Of a stretch of DNA of 64,000 nucleotides, positions 1 through 10,373 are shown one piece after another. The stretch is from positions 186,001 through 250,000 of the forward strand of contig JAOSKR010000002.1 in the NCBI GenBank assembly GCA_027493545.1, given 5' to 3'. The notes under the pieces were generated by a model that was given only the letters and a program-made list of their open reading frames with translations, was not told where the DNA came from and searched no databases. Each line of letters starts with the position of its first letter. The stretch's first letter is position 1. The DNA comes from Roseovarius sp. GTDB lineage: Bacteria; Pseudomonadota; Alphaproteobacteria; Rhodobacterales; Rhodobacteraceae. A program made the position numbers and the translations under genes.

Positions 1-1412
1 GGGTGCCATTCCACCCATGCGGATTTCATAATCACCTTTTGCCGCCCGGTTTCTCGCCTTGCGCTTGCCAGCTGACCTTTCAGCCTGCGTCGCGATGGTC
101 GCTCGCGACTCTTGCCAGATCGCCTGCGCCGCCGCCCCTTCGCATTCGGCACGATAGGATTCACCGGCTTTTCGCGTGCCATGTCCGAGATGCGTGGCGA
201 TGACGTCCGCCGCGTGGGCAGGATCATGACGCCGCATGTAGTCCGCGGCGAGCGTCCTCAAATCATGCGATGGCACGCCGATCGCGGCCCTGGTCAACTC
301 GGTCGGCAGGTTGCGATACGGCTCATTGTCCTCGAGCGTCAGCCAATTGCGGCCGACGAGTTCCTGGTAGCGGATATGGATCAGCCGATCGGGGCGTCCA
401 TCAAGGATCCATTCATCCAGAATCTCGCAGATCTCCGGCCAGATTGCACCCGTTTCCGTTGCGCCCTCGTCTTCGCCTGTTTCCATTCGGCGCGCCAGGT
501 TCCGTCGATTTCACGGACCATGTGCTCGCCGAACCGCCAAGAGACGAGATCGCCCTTTCGCGGCGGCTTGTTGACGATGACGGCGCAGACGGCCGCCTGC
601 TGCATGCAGCGGCGGCGAGCCGCACTGTGGGCCGGCAGGGCATGAGCGCGCTCCCTGAGTTCGCGGATCCTGTCGGCAACACGCGCATATCCGCCCCGTT
701 CCATCAATCCGGAAATCCTTTCATACTTGTTCTTCTCGTCGAGCGCGGTCTGATCTCGCAGGTCGCGCGTGATGACCTGCATCGCGGAAAGGCTTTCCTC
801 GGCGACGCCGCCCTTGGCGCCCAGAGCAATCAACCCCTCGATGTAGTTCGCAGCCGTGACGGGCTTCACGCGCCGGTCCTTGTCGGGATGGAACAGGAAG
901 GCGTCTGAAAGCTCGCAGGCTGCGATGAACCCGTGCATGTCCGACGCGAGACCCTCTGCGACGACGGCGGCGCACCGGTCGATACTCGCGAGATAGCGCT
1001 TCCGGGTGCTGGCCCTGATCGATGCTGCGTCGAGCTCCGGTTTCATCCGCCGCCATGCGGCCGGCCAGTTGTCTCCGACGGGCTTTGCCTTCTTCCAGGC
1101 ACCTCTCGCCACCGGCTTCTCTCGCCGGGTGTACCATTCGTCGCTGACGATCCTGGCCGACGCGGTGGACACATGCGGCGCATATGTCGCCAGAGCCCGC
1201 AGCAGACACCGAAATGTCGATTCCGAGGCGGCGGCGGCGCGGTAGGCGTCCGCAGCCGGCATGAGGGAATTTCCCTTGCCGGCGCGGACGGCGGTCCAGA
1301 ATCGCCCCATCACATGTGCGGCGCCGGGCGCGAGGTTCGGTGCGTTCCCGATCATCGCGCGCCGGATGACCGCCGGCGCGTCCTTCAGAATTGTCGCGAG
1401 ATCAGCTCTCAT
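1..1412 (-). pseudogene. Tyrosine recombinase (second of a tandem pair), frame-broken, runs off the window
   Basis: The first 310 residues look like a core-binding domain followed by the start of a catalytic domain (PPRKGDLVSWRFG carries the likely first catalytic Arg). The frame ends early at 381, but a shifted frame from about position 470 to the window edge supplies the rest of the active site: SHDLR (HxxR box), THLGHG and a Tyr in ESYRAEC. One single-base indel near 450-475 therefore separates the halves, and no stop is reached before base 1. The start is one base after the stop of the upstream recombinase, so the two are translationally linked. The family cuts and rejoins DNA at att sites. 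Whether the break is real or a sequencing error cannot be decided here. Confidence 0.7.
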
Positions 1413-1413
1413 T

Positions 1414-2545
1414 TCAGGTCCTCCTTTTCATGCGTGCAAAGATGTCGGGATGTTGCGCCAGCAGGGACTCGCGAACGGCCACCGCCGCGGCTTCGCCGCT
1501 GTCTTTGCCATAATGACGGCGCGCGACCTGCTCGGTGTTGGCCAGCACCGAGGCCACGTTTGCAAAATCGCCGGGTCTGACGGCCAGCATGAGGGTCGCG
1601 AGCGCGTGACGGCACTGGTGCGGCGTCAGCCCGAGTCCGAGCTGCCGATCGCCCAGATCCCAGAGCTCCATGATCGCAGCGACCGACATGCAGCCTGCCG
1701 GCAGATTCAGCGCGGATTTGCGCAGCCGCGGAGCGGCAGTTCCCGGAAACAGGTAGGGTGACGAGTCGATGCCGCGCAGCTTCATCAGCGCCGGTCGATC
1801 GATCCGGTCCCATTGCCAGAGCACCCGCGCATCCTCGCCGTGCACGTTGACGATCAGTGTCTGTCCGTTCTTCACCTCGCCTCCCGAAAGCGGATCTCGG
1901 CATGCTCCCGGTCAACGATCCAGGTCAGGTTGCGCGGGCAATCCGGCGTCGCCTTGCGGCGGGTCATGAACAGGTTGGCCGGGCGCAGCGCGCGGCTGAC
2001 CTGCACCGCGTAGGCCGCGGCACAGGCGGAGAGCCGCAATGCGCGCTCGCGTGCGAAATCGGTTGATGCGGTCTCCAGTCCCTCGGACGAGATGGCGCTG
2101 AGCCGCGCCGGGGCGTTGACGAAGGCCGCCGCGAGATGCGGCGACTTGCGCAACCGGTCGCAGATCGCCTCCGCATCTTTTGTCATCTCGATGGGCGAGA
2201 GCACGTAGTCGGCATAGAACATGCGCACGAGATTGATCCGGGCGAGAATTTCGGGATCGCGCAAACCGTGTCGAGCGATCGTCGTGATGTTGGTGATGCG
2301 CGACCAGAGCGTCGAACTCTCATCCGGATTCTTGAGCGTCTTGGACGCAGCGCTCCGCGCAATCTGCGCTTCACATGCCGCCTCCAGCGCTTCGGTGGTG
2401 AAAATATCTCGCATTGTCGCGAGTCCGCCGAAGTCGGTTTCTGGTGGAAAGCTCTCGCGGAGGAGCCACGTCGTTGCTTCGCGGTAGCCTGAAAGTGCAG
2501 ACTCAATACATCTGGGGGCTTTCTCTGCTTTTTCGTCCCAACGCG
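1414..2545 (-). pseudogene. Tyrosine recombinase (first of a tandem pair), 5' end replaced by IS21 copy A
   Basis: An N-terminal helical part (to about 1872) ends with SRALRPANLF, a plausible first catalytic Arg region. In a second frame from 1875 to 1414 follow LTPHQCRHALA (HxxR box), ANTEQVARRHYG (the late catalytic residues including Tyr) and a short tail. The frames meet at 1872-1875 where GTGA overlaps, so this is either a frame break or a split gene; one added base restores a continuous protein. The true start is missing because the coding sequence runs straight into the right end of the IS21 element at 2546. Together with the following recombinase it resembles multi-recombinase modules in which two or three recombinases act together. 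Confidence 0.65.
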
Positions 2546-2692
2546 TGTCAACGGCGGAGACAAATCCGGCCACGCGGCGGCGCAAAACCAAGGCCAGTGG
2601 CGGGGTGGCAAGCGCCATGGCGCGCGCGCTCTCCAGATAGCTGGCGCGTGCCATGGCGCATTGGCCCACAGGGCCAATCCTGTGACGGATGA

Positions 2693-3456
2693 TTAGGTTG
2701 AGGCTTCGGCTTTTCGGGCGCGGCTTTGGCCGAGCCGATAGCTGTCTCCGTTCATCTCGAGGATGTTGACGTGGTGTGTCAGCCTGTCGAGCAGCGCGCC
2801 AGTCAGGCGTTCAGTGCCGAAGGTTTCGGTCCATTCGTCGAATGGCAGGTTGCTCGTGATCATCGTGGAGCCACGCTCATAGCGCTGCGAGATCAGTTCG
2901 AACAAGAGCTCGGCGCCGGTCTTGGATAGCGGCACGAAGCCCAGTTCGTCGATGATCAGCAATTTGACGCTGGCCAGCTGCTTTTGCAGGCGGAGCAGGC
3001 GGCGTTCATCGCGGGCCTCCATCATCTCGTTGACCAGCGTCGCAGCGGTGGTGAAGCTGACCGCCATGCCCTTCTGGCATGCGGCCAGCCCGAGACCCAG
3101 GGCAACATGGGTCTTGCCGGTTCCACTGGGCCCCAAGGCGATGACGTTCTCGCGCCGGTCGATCCATTCGCAGCGGGCCAGTTCCAGCACCTGCATCTTG
3201 TTCAGCTTTGGAATCGCCTTGAAGTCGAAGCTGTCCAGGCTCTTGGCGGCCGGGAACTTCGCGGCCTTTATACGCCGCTCAATCATCCTGCGCTCTCGGT
3301 CGATCAGTTCCAGTTCGACGAGGCGCGCCAGAACTGGACGTGATCCCGACCCTCGGTGGCGCATTGGCGGGCAAGCTTGTCGTATTCCCGCAGGAAGGTG
3401 GGTAACTTCAGCGTCTTGAGATGATCCGCGAGCAGGATCTTCGGGGCGACGGTCAT
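2693..3456 (-). pseudogene. istB: IstB transposition helper ATPase (copy A), one-base frame break
   Basis: AAA+ ATPase that assists IstA in IS21 transposition. The Walker A motif GPSGTGKTH and Walker B IIDELG are present, and the C-terminal part matches the 254-residue IstB of copies B and C. Near 3331 this copy reads one G fewer than copies B and C (minus strand TTCTGG instead of TTCCTGG), which separates the first 45 residues from the rest. Start ATG at 3456 overlaps the end of istA by four bases, the usual IS21 arrangement for translational coupling. Because the other two copies are intact at this site, the break is either recent or a base-calling error. Confidence 0.9.
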
Positions 3457-4939
3457 GCTGCATCCTCCGACATCAGGGCCATATAGCTGGCCGCGGATGT
3501 GGTCTCGACGTTCGCCCGTGGCAGGTATGGGTAGACATCGAGATCCAATTTCGGCGGCCGTTTCTCGACGTGACAGAGGACGAGGTGCTTGACGGCATCG
3601 AAGCCGACCGCGCCCAGCTGCAGGGCCTTCTTCACCGCCGCGTGCAGGTCGTCGATGTCGAAGGTCTCCAGCAGGCGCAGAACCTGGACATACTCGCGGC
3701 GTCCGGCCTTGATCATCCGCGCCTCCATCAGGCGGCGCAGGGTCGCGAACTCCGGCGGCAGGTCCCATTCAGCCAGGGGCGCCGCCTGATCCAGGGCATT
3801 GATCTTGCGCTCGATCAGCGGAAGGTAATGCACCGGATCGAAGACCATGTCCTCACGGTCGTAGCAGCGGGGATGGCGTGCGATCACCTCGCCGCCGCAG
3901 CCGATCACGACCACGTCGACATAGCCCCTGATCCAGACGTCACGGTGGCCGTAGGAGACCGGCACCGAGTAATCATTGGTCTCGTAGCGCACCAGCGCCC
4001 GGAACTGACCCGTCCGGTGGCCTGATCGCAGACATCGAACGGCGCGGCCGGCAGGTCGGTCATCGTGGCCAGATCCCGCGCGAGCCGGTCTCCGATGGTC
4101 TCGGACTGGCCCCGCAGGATATCCGCCTGGCGCTTGCGGCATTGATCCTCCAAGTAGGCGTTGAACGCGTCCCAGGACGCAAACCGCGGGATCGGCACCA
4201 TGAAGTTGCGGCGGGAATAGCCGACCGGGCCTTCCACGTTGCCCTTGTCGTTGCCCTTGCCCGGCCGTCCGTAACGATCGCGGAACAGGTAATGCGACAG
4301 GAACCCGCTGAAGAGCGTCGCCCGCTTGCGCGTTCCATCCGGCAGGATCTTCGCAACCAGACAGCGGTCGTTGTCGTATAGGACCGACGTAGGCACCTTG
4401 CCGAAAAACGTGAAGGCGTGGACGTGACCGTCGACCCAGGCCTCCGCTGTCGCTGCGGGATAGGCCCGCACAAAGCAGGCATCACTGTGCGGCAGATCCA
4501 TGACGAAGAAGTGCGCCTTCTGCTCGACACCGCCGATGACAACCACCGCCTCACCGAAATCGGCCTGAGCGTGTCCGGGCGCATGCGCCAGCGGCACGAA
4601 CATCTCGCGACCGCGCCGTTCACGCTGCCGCATGTAATCCTTCACAATCGTGTAGCCGCCGGTGAACCCATGTTCGTCACGAAGCCGCTCGAACACCCGC
4701 TTCGCCGTATGGCGCTGCTTGCGATGGACCTCCCGATCGCCGTCCAGCCAGCTGTCGATAATGCCAGTAAAGGCATCCAGCTTCGGCCGCTTCACCGGCG
4801 CCGTCCGCCGATACCCGGGCGGTACCGAGAACGCCATCATCTTGCGGACGCTGTCACGCGAGATGTTGAAATGCCGCGCCGCTTCTCGCTGGCTCATACC
4901 TTCCGCACAAGCCAGACGAACCTTGCGATACAAGTCCAC
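3453..4939 (-). pseudogene. istA: IstA transposase (copy A), one-base frame break
   Basis: IS21 transposase with an N-terminal helix-turn-helix (SQREAARHFNISRDSVRKMM) and an rve-type DDE core: AQADFGEA, SVLYDNDR and GNVEG carry the acidic residues. Start is GTG at 4939 with AGGAGG upstream. A one-base loss near 4001 (GG here, GGG in copy B) shifts the last 180 residues into another frame. At the two sites where copy B looks corrupted (its 7455 and 7500), this copy reads the conserved version, giving FASWDAFNAYLEDQCRKRQAD. The element is therefore probably intact in the real genome. Confidence 0.9.
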
Positions 4940-5057
4940 AGTAAAAATCCTCCTGCCCTCCCTGTCGCCAGAAAGGGTAAAGGTGGACGACTATTCCGCC
5001 GCCCGCAGCAGGATCATCCCGCCGCTACCGTGGCCGACTTTTGCACCGCCGTTCTCA

Positions 5058-6572
5058 TCGTCACCGACATCGACCCGAAGAAGGACACCGATATCGACCT
5101 GGCCCGTGACGCGGTTCGCTCGGCCTTCGGCAACCTTGCGGATGCCGATTTCGAGGAATTCGAGCGCGGCTTCCCCAGCGTCTGCTTTGCGCTGGCCACC
5201 GGCGTGGGAAAGACCCGCCTCATGGGTGCCTTCATCAGCTACCTCTACATGATCGGGAAAAGCCGGAACTTCTTTGTCCCGGCGCCGAACCTGACCATTT
5301 ACGAGAAGCTCTTGGCTGACTTCCAGCCCTCGAGCCCGAAATATGTGTTCCGCGGCATCGAGGCCTTCGCCCACAATGCGCCCCTGATCGTCAACGCCGA
5401 GAACTACGAGGAAGGTCGCGGTGTGCGCGGGAGCGACCTGTTTGGCCGCGAAGGCGCGATCATCAATATCTTCAACGTCTCGAAGATCAATACCGAGGCG
5501 CGCGGTGGCAATGCCCCCGGATCAAGCGGCTTCAGGAATATATCGGGGAAAGCTATTTTTCCTATCTTTCGGACCTCGATGATCTTGTCCTGCTCATGGA
5601 TGAGGCGCACCGATATCGCGGCTCGGCCGGGGCGCGGGCAATCGAGGAGTTGAAGCCCATCCTTGGGCTGGAGGTCACGGCAACCCCAAAGACGGTCGGC
5701 GCCCGGCCGCAAGATTTCAAGAATGTGGTTTTTCGGTACGACCTGCCCGATGCGATGGAGGACGGCTATGTCAAGGAGCCGGCGGTCGGCACCCGCGCGA
5801 ATTTCGACCCGAAGTCAGTTGACGAAGCCACCCCGGAAAAGATCAAGCTGGAAGACGGCGTGCATTACCACGAGCACGTCAAGGTCGGACTGGAGACCTA
5901 CGCCCGCCAGAACGACGTGCCTGTGGTGCGGCCCTTCATGCTGGTGGTCACCCAGGACACGACCCACGCCCGGCAAGTGAAGGAATATGTCGAATCCGAA
6001 AACTTCTTCGGTGGCCGCTACAAGGGGCGCGTCGCCGAGATCCACTCGAAGCTGAGAGGCGAGGAAAGCGACGAGAACGCGCAGCGCCTGCTGAACATCG
6101 AGAAATCGGGCGACACCGACATCGTCATCCATGTCAACAAGCTCAAGGAAGGCTGGGATGTCTCGAACCTGTTCACCATCGTGCCACTCCGGGCCTCGGC
6201 CTCGGACATCCTGACCGAGCAGACCCTGGGCCGTGGCCTGCGTCTGCCCTACGGCCGGCGGACAGGTGTAGAGGTGGTCGATACACTGACCGTGATCGCC
6301 CATGAACGCTTCAACGAACTGATCGAAAAGGCGAAGGAAGAGAACGGCGTCACTCGCAAGCTCAAGGCCGTCACCATCGGCGAAGGCGGGGATGTGGCCC
6401 CGACGAAGCCTATCTCGGTGCCTGCGCCCTCTATCGTCGACCAGATGCTTGCCCGGGCAGAAGCCAAGACGAAGCCGTCCGTGGCGGTGACGGATGGCGA
6501 AGGCGGAAACACGTGGAAACAGCCTCCCACACAGGCTGGGGGGATGGCAGATGGTCCGGTGCCTTTTACCTT
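5058..6572 (+). pseudogene. Type III restriction Res-like helicase, 5' part; truncated by IS21-A and interrupted by IS21-B
   Basis: Superfamily 2 helicase domain of a restriction or defence helicase-nuclease. Visible motifs are Walker A ATGVGKTRLMG (about 5195-5227), the DEAH box MDEAHRYRG (5596), TATPKT, and motif VI EQTLGRGLRLPYG (about 6217-6255). The N-terminus is lost at the IS21-A border. A frame break lies in the CCCCC run at 5514-5518: one more C gives a continuous path through RIKRLQEYIGESYFSYL into the DEAH box. The frame stops at 6572 only because IS21-B is inserted. Removing the IS and one copy of the TACCTT duplication joins it in frame to the 3' part at 9092. Confidence 0.85.
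6567..6572 (+). repeat. Target-site duplication, left copy (IS21-B)
   Basis: TACCTT lies directly before the left end of IS21-B, and the same six bases follow the right end at 9086-9091. This is the only one of the three IS21 copies with a duplication, so it is the clearest intact insertion. Confidence 0.9.
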
Positions 6573-6690
6573 TGAGAACGGCGGTGCAAAAGTCGGCCAC
6601 GGTAGCGGCGGGATGATCCTGCTGCGGGCGGCGGAATAGTCGTCCACCTTTACCCTTTCTGGCGACAGGGAGGGCAGGAGGATTTTTACT

Positions 6691-8178
6691 GTGGACTTGT
6701 ATCGCAAGGTTCGTCTGGCTTGTGCGGAAGGTATGAGCCAGCGAGAAGCGGCGCGGCATTTCAACATCTCGCGTGACAGCGTCCGCAAGATGATGGCGTT
6801 CTCGGTACCGCCCGGGTATCGGCGGACGGCGCCGGTGAAGCGGCCGAAGCTGGATGCCTTTACTGGCATTATCGACAGCTGGCTGGACGGCGATCGGGAG
6901 GTCCATCGCAAGCAGCGCCATACGGCGAAGCGGGTGTTCGAGCGGCTTCGTGACGAACATGGGTTCACCGGCGGCTACACGATTGTGAAGGATTACATGC
7001 GGCAGCGTGAACGGCGCGGTCGCGAGATGTTCGTGCCGCTGGCGCATGCGCCCGGACACGCTCAGGCCGATTTCGGTGAGGCGGTGGTTGTCATCGGCGG
7101 TGTCGAGCAGAAGGCGCACTTCTTCGTCATGGATCTGCCGCACAGTGATGCCTGCTTTGTGCGGGCCTATCCCGCAGCGACAGCGGAGGCCTGGGTCGAC
7201 GGTCACGTCCACGCCTTCACGTTTTTCGGCAAGGTGCCTACGTCGGTCCTATACGACAACGACCGCTGTCTGGTTGCGAAGATCCTGCCGGATGGAACGC
7301 GCAAGCGGGCGACGCTCTTCAGCGGGTTCCTGTCGCATTACCTGTTCCGCGATCGTTACGGACGGCCGGGCAAGGGCAACGACAAGGGCAACGTGGAAGG
7401 CACGGTCGGCTATTCCCGCCGCAACTTCATGGTGCCGATCCCGCGGTTTGCGTCCGGGACGCGTTCAACGCCTACTTGGAGGATCAATGCCGCAAGCGCC
7501 GGGGCGGATATCCTGCGGGGCCAGTCCGAGACCATCGGAGACCGGCTCGCGCGGGATCTGGCCACGATGACCGACCTGCCGGCCGCGCCGTTCGATGTCT
7601 GCGATCAGGCCACCGGACGGGTCAGTTCCCGGGCGCTGGTGCGCTACGAGACCAATGATTACTCGGTGCCGGTCTCCTACGGCCACCGTGACGTCTGGAT
7701 CAGGGGCTATGTCGACGTGGTCGTGATCGGCTGCGGCGGCGAGGTGATCGCACGCCATCCCCGCTGCTACGACCGTGAGGACATGGTCTTCGATCCGGTG
7801 CATTACCTTCCGCTGATCGAGCGCAAGATCAATGCCCTGGATCAGGCGGCGCCCCTGGCTGAATGGGACCTGCCGCCGGAGTTCGCGACCCTGCGCCGCC
7901 TGATGGAGGCGCGGATGATCAAGGCCGGACGCCGCGAGTATGTCCGGGTTCTGCGCCTGCTGGAGACCTTCGACATCGACGACCTGCACGCGGCGGTGAA
8001 GAAGGCCCTGCAGCTGGGCGCGGTCGGCTTCGATGCCGTCAAGCACCTCGTCCTCTGTCACGTCGAGAAACGGCCGCCGAAATTGGATCTCGATGTCTAC
8101 CCATACCTGCCACGGGCGAACGTCGAGACCACATCCGCGGCCAGCTATATGGCCCTGATGTCGGAGGATGCAGCATGA
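6691..8178 (+). CDS. istA: IstA transposase (copy B)
   Basis: About 495 residues, reading open from GTG 6691 (AGGAGG nine bases upstream) to TGA 8178. It has an N-terminal helix-turn-helix, then a DDE core (ADFGEA, LYDNDR, GNVEG), then a C-terminal domain rich in basic residues. Between about 7455 and 7500 the protein reads GTRSTPTWRINAASAG where copy A reads WDAFNAYLEDQCRKRQ. A base missing at about 7455 and an added base at about 7500 compensate each other. The stretch is thus in a wrong frame for about 15 residues, which would probably damage the transposase if real. It overlaps istB by four bases. Confidence 0.92.
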   Translation: MDLYRKVRLACAEGMSQREAARHFNISRDSVRKMMAFSVPPGYRRTAPVKRPKLDAFTGIIDSWLDGDREVHRKQRHTAKRVFERLRDEHGFTGGYTIVKDYMRQRERRGREMFVPLAHAPGHAQADFGEAVVVIGGVEQKAHFFVMDLPHSDACFVRAYPAATAEAWVDGHVHAFTFFGKVPTSVLYDNDRCLVAKILPDGTRKRATLFSGFLSHYLFRDRYGRPGKGNDKGNVEGTVGYSRRNFMVPIPRFASGTRSTPTWRINAASAGADILRGQSETIGDRLARDLATMTDLPAAPFDVCDQATGRVSSRALVRYETNDYSVPVSYGHRDVWIRGYVDVVVIGCGGEVIARHPRCYDREDMVFDPVHYLPLIERKINALDQAAPLAEWDLPPEFATLRRLMEARMIKAGRREYVRVLRLLETFDIDDLHAAVKKALQLGAVGFDAVKHLVLCHVEKRPPKLDLDVYPYLPRANVETTSAASYMALMSEDAA

Positions 8179-8939
8179 CCGTCGCCCCGAAGATCCTGCT
8201 CGCGGATCATCTCAAGACGCTGAAGTTACCCACCTTCCTGCGGGAATACGACAAGCTTGCCCGCCAATGCGCCACCGAGGGTCGGGATCACGTCCAGTTC
8301 CTGGCGCGCCTCGTCGAACTGGAACTGATCGACCGAGAGCGCAGGATGATTGAGCGGCGTATAAAGGCCGCGAAGTTCCCGGCCGCCAAGAGCCTGGACA
8401 GCTTCGACTTCAAGGCGATTCCAAAGCTGAACAAGATGCAGGTGCTGGAACTGGCCCGCTGCGAATGGATCGACCGGCGCGAGAACGTCATCGCCTTGGG
8501 GCCCAGTGGAACCGGCAAGACCCATGTTGCCCCGGGTCTCGGGCTGGCCGCATGCCAGAAGGGCATGGCGGTCAGCTTCACCACCGCTGCGACGCTGGTC
8601 AACGAGATGATGGAGGCCCGCGATGAACGCCGCCTGCTCCGCCTGCAAAAGCAGCTGGCCAGCGTCAAATTGCTGATCATCGACGAACTGGGCTTCGTGC
8701 CGCTATCCAAGACCGGCGCCGAGCTCTTGTTCGAACTGATCTCGCAGCGCTATGAGCGTGGCTCCACGATGATCACGAGCAACCTGCCATTCGACGAATG
8801 GACCGAAACCTTCGGCACTGAACGCCTGACTGGCGCGCTGCTCGACAGGCTGACACACCACGTCAACATCCTCGAGATGAACGGAGACAGCTATCGGCTC
8901 GGCCAAAGCCGCGCCCGAAAAGCCGAAGCCTCAACCTAA
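8175..8939 (+). CDS. istB: IstB transposition helper ATPase (copy B)
   Basis: 254 residues, intact. Walker A GPSGTGKTHVA, Walker B LLIIDELG, and a C-terminal R/K-rich tail (SRARKAEAST). It differs from copies A and C by a Leu-to-Pro change just after Walker A (HVAPGLG, about 8531), which might reduce activity. IstB binds ATP and target DNA and stimulates IstA. The start ATG overlaps the istA stop, implying coupled translation. Confidence 0.95.
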   Translation: MTVAPKILLADHLKTLKLPTFLREYDKLARQCATEGRDHVQFLARLVELELIDRERRMIERRIKAAKFPAAKSLDSFDFKAIPKLNKMQVLELARCEWIDRRENVIALGPSGTGKTHVAPGLGLAACQKGMAVSFTTAATLVNEMMEARDERRLLRLQKQLASVKLLIIDELGFVPLSKTGAELLFELISQRYERGSTMITSNLPFDEWTETFGTERLTGALLDRLTHHVNILEMNGDSYRLGQSRARKAEAST

Positions 8940-9091
8940 TCATCCGTCACAGGATTGGCCCTGTGGGCCAATGCGCCATGGCACGCGCCAGCTATCTGGA
9001 GAGCGCGCGCGCCATGGCGCTTGCCACCCCGCCACTGGCCTGGTTTTGCGCCGCCGCGTGGCCGGATTTGTCTCCGCCGTTGACATACCTT

Positions 9092-10373
9092 CAACACACC
9101 CGAACAAGTGAAGGTCGCACGCACGGTCTTGGATCAGGTGCTTCCCCAGTTCAGTAAGCAGGTCCGCTCGATCCAGGATCTGAATGATCCCAAGGTCGTC
9201 GAGAAGATCGCTGAGACGGCGATGACTGTCACAGCCCAAGATGATGGGCTCTTTGCCAGCGTGACGAAGGAACAAGCCATTGCCGTGGCGACCGAGCTCT
9301 GCAAGAGCTTCGTCGAGCGGACCCTCGCTATCCCTGCGCTGACGATCACGCCGGAGCAGCAGGTCACCTTCGGGTTCCGCCGCTTCGATCTCGACATGAA
9401 ATCATGGAATTTCCAGCCCTTGTCGCGCGAGTTGTTCGTGCAGGCTCTGCGCACCGAGAAAACCTCGGTCATTTCTGGAGAAGAAGAAGGTGAATCGGCC
9501 AATCGACTGGAAGACTACATCGTCGCACGCCTGATCGACTATCCGGAGATCGATTACGATTCCCATGCCGAAACCCTCTATGATCTCGCGGGACAGGCCG
9601 TTGATCATACGAACCAAAGGTTCCTCGAAGACCGGGATCAGGCGCTCAGTGTCGTGCGCGGACATGCCAAAGCAATGGCCGAGAGCATCTTCTCGCAGAT
9701 GAAGCAAAACATGTGGCGTGAACAGACGAATTACCGGGTTTCGCTGGCCTCTGCCTTCGGAGAGCTGCGTCCGCAGACCTTCGATACCGCCGGTACGGGC
9801 TTCATCCGCGATTTCCGGGCACCTCCGGATCAGAAGCAGGATATCCGCAAGTATGTCTTCACCGGTTTCGCCCGGGGCTGCTACCAGTATGCGAAATTCG
9901 ACTCCGATCCTGAGCGAAAACTGGCGGTCGTTCTCGAGAAGGAACCGACGGTGCGCCTCTGGATGAAGCCCGGGCCCAACCAGTTTAAGATCTTTGATGC
10001 AGATGGCACCCCCTATCAGCCTGATTTCGTCGTCGAGACCGTCAGCGAGAAGCTGATCATCGAGGTCAAGCGGCTCTCGGAGATGCAATCACCTGAGGTC
10101 CTGCGGAAGGCTGATGCCGCGAGCCTCTGGTGTCACGTGGCAACGAAAGCTTGCACCGCTGATGGCGACAAGCCTTGGAGCTATCTTCTGGTCCCAGAAA
10201 CCGATGTGCAGGAGAACTTCACGGTCTCGGGCCTTATGGCAAAACACACACGCTCGCCGGATGCCGATTTGCTTTCCGGTATCATTTCACTGGGCAAGAA
10301 GTCGGTGCTGGCACTTAACCCGGAGAGTCCCGCCCCGAGGGGCCGAGTGCAGGAAGCCGCATGTCCGAAGTGA
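9092..10373 (+). pseudogene. Type III restriction Res-like protein, 3' part with PD-(D/E)xK nuclease motif
   Basis: Continuation of the gene split by IS21-B. After removal of the IS and one TACCTT the reading frame runs VPFTFNTPEQVKVARTVL with no lost residue. The region is mostly helical, then ends in YQPDFVVETVSEKLIIEVKR (about 10015-10075), a PD...ExK nuclease signature as in the C-terminal domain of type III Res subunits. The stop at 10373 overlaps the start of the HNH gene by 13 bases, so both were one operon. No mod (methyltransferase) gene is visible; it may have been upstream of the IS21-A border. A restriction role is inferred from the family only. Confidence 0.83.

Larger units (their letters stand above)
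2546..5057 (-). mobile_element. IS21-family element, copy A
   Basis: About 2.51 kb, bounded by imperfect inverted repeats. The istA-side end begins TGAGAACGGCGGTGC (at 5057 on the minus strand) and the istB-side end begins TGTCAACGGCGGAGAC (at 2546). It holds istA and istB on the minus strand. The outer flanks (AACGCG before 2546, TCGTCA after 5057) do not match, so there is no target-site duplication. The outer side cuts a recombinase gene and the inner side begins mid-way into a restriction helicase gene. A rearrangement or deletion after insertion is the simplest reading. Confidence 0.93.
6573..9085 (+). mobile_element. IS21-family element, copy B, inserted in the Res-like gene
   Basis: About 2.51 kb with ends TGAGAACGGCGGTGC at the left and the reverse complement of TGTCAACGGCGGAGAC at the right, so TG...CA termini as is normal for IS21. 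It is flanked by a 6-bp TACCTT duplication. It carries istA and istB on the plus strand. Behind istB the element holds a perfect hairpin, ATTGGCCC-TGT-GGGCCAAT (8954-8972), and several GCCATGGC palindromes before the right end. Nearly identical to copies A and C. Confidence 0.95.

Noticed and set aside
5815..7212. Long minus-strand open frame over the Res-like gene and IS21-B
   Set aside because: It runs antisense through two unrelated elements and lacks family motifs; a shadow frame in GC-rich DNA.
8954..8972. Hairpin ATTGGCCC-TGT-GGGCCAAT as an intrinsic terminator after istB
   Set aside because: No T run follows on either strand; it is an internal structural feature of the IS21 right end, present in all three copies.
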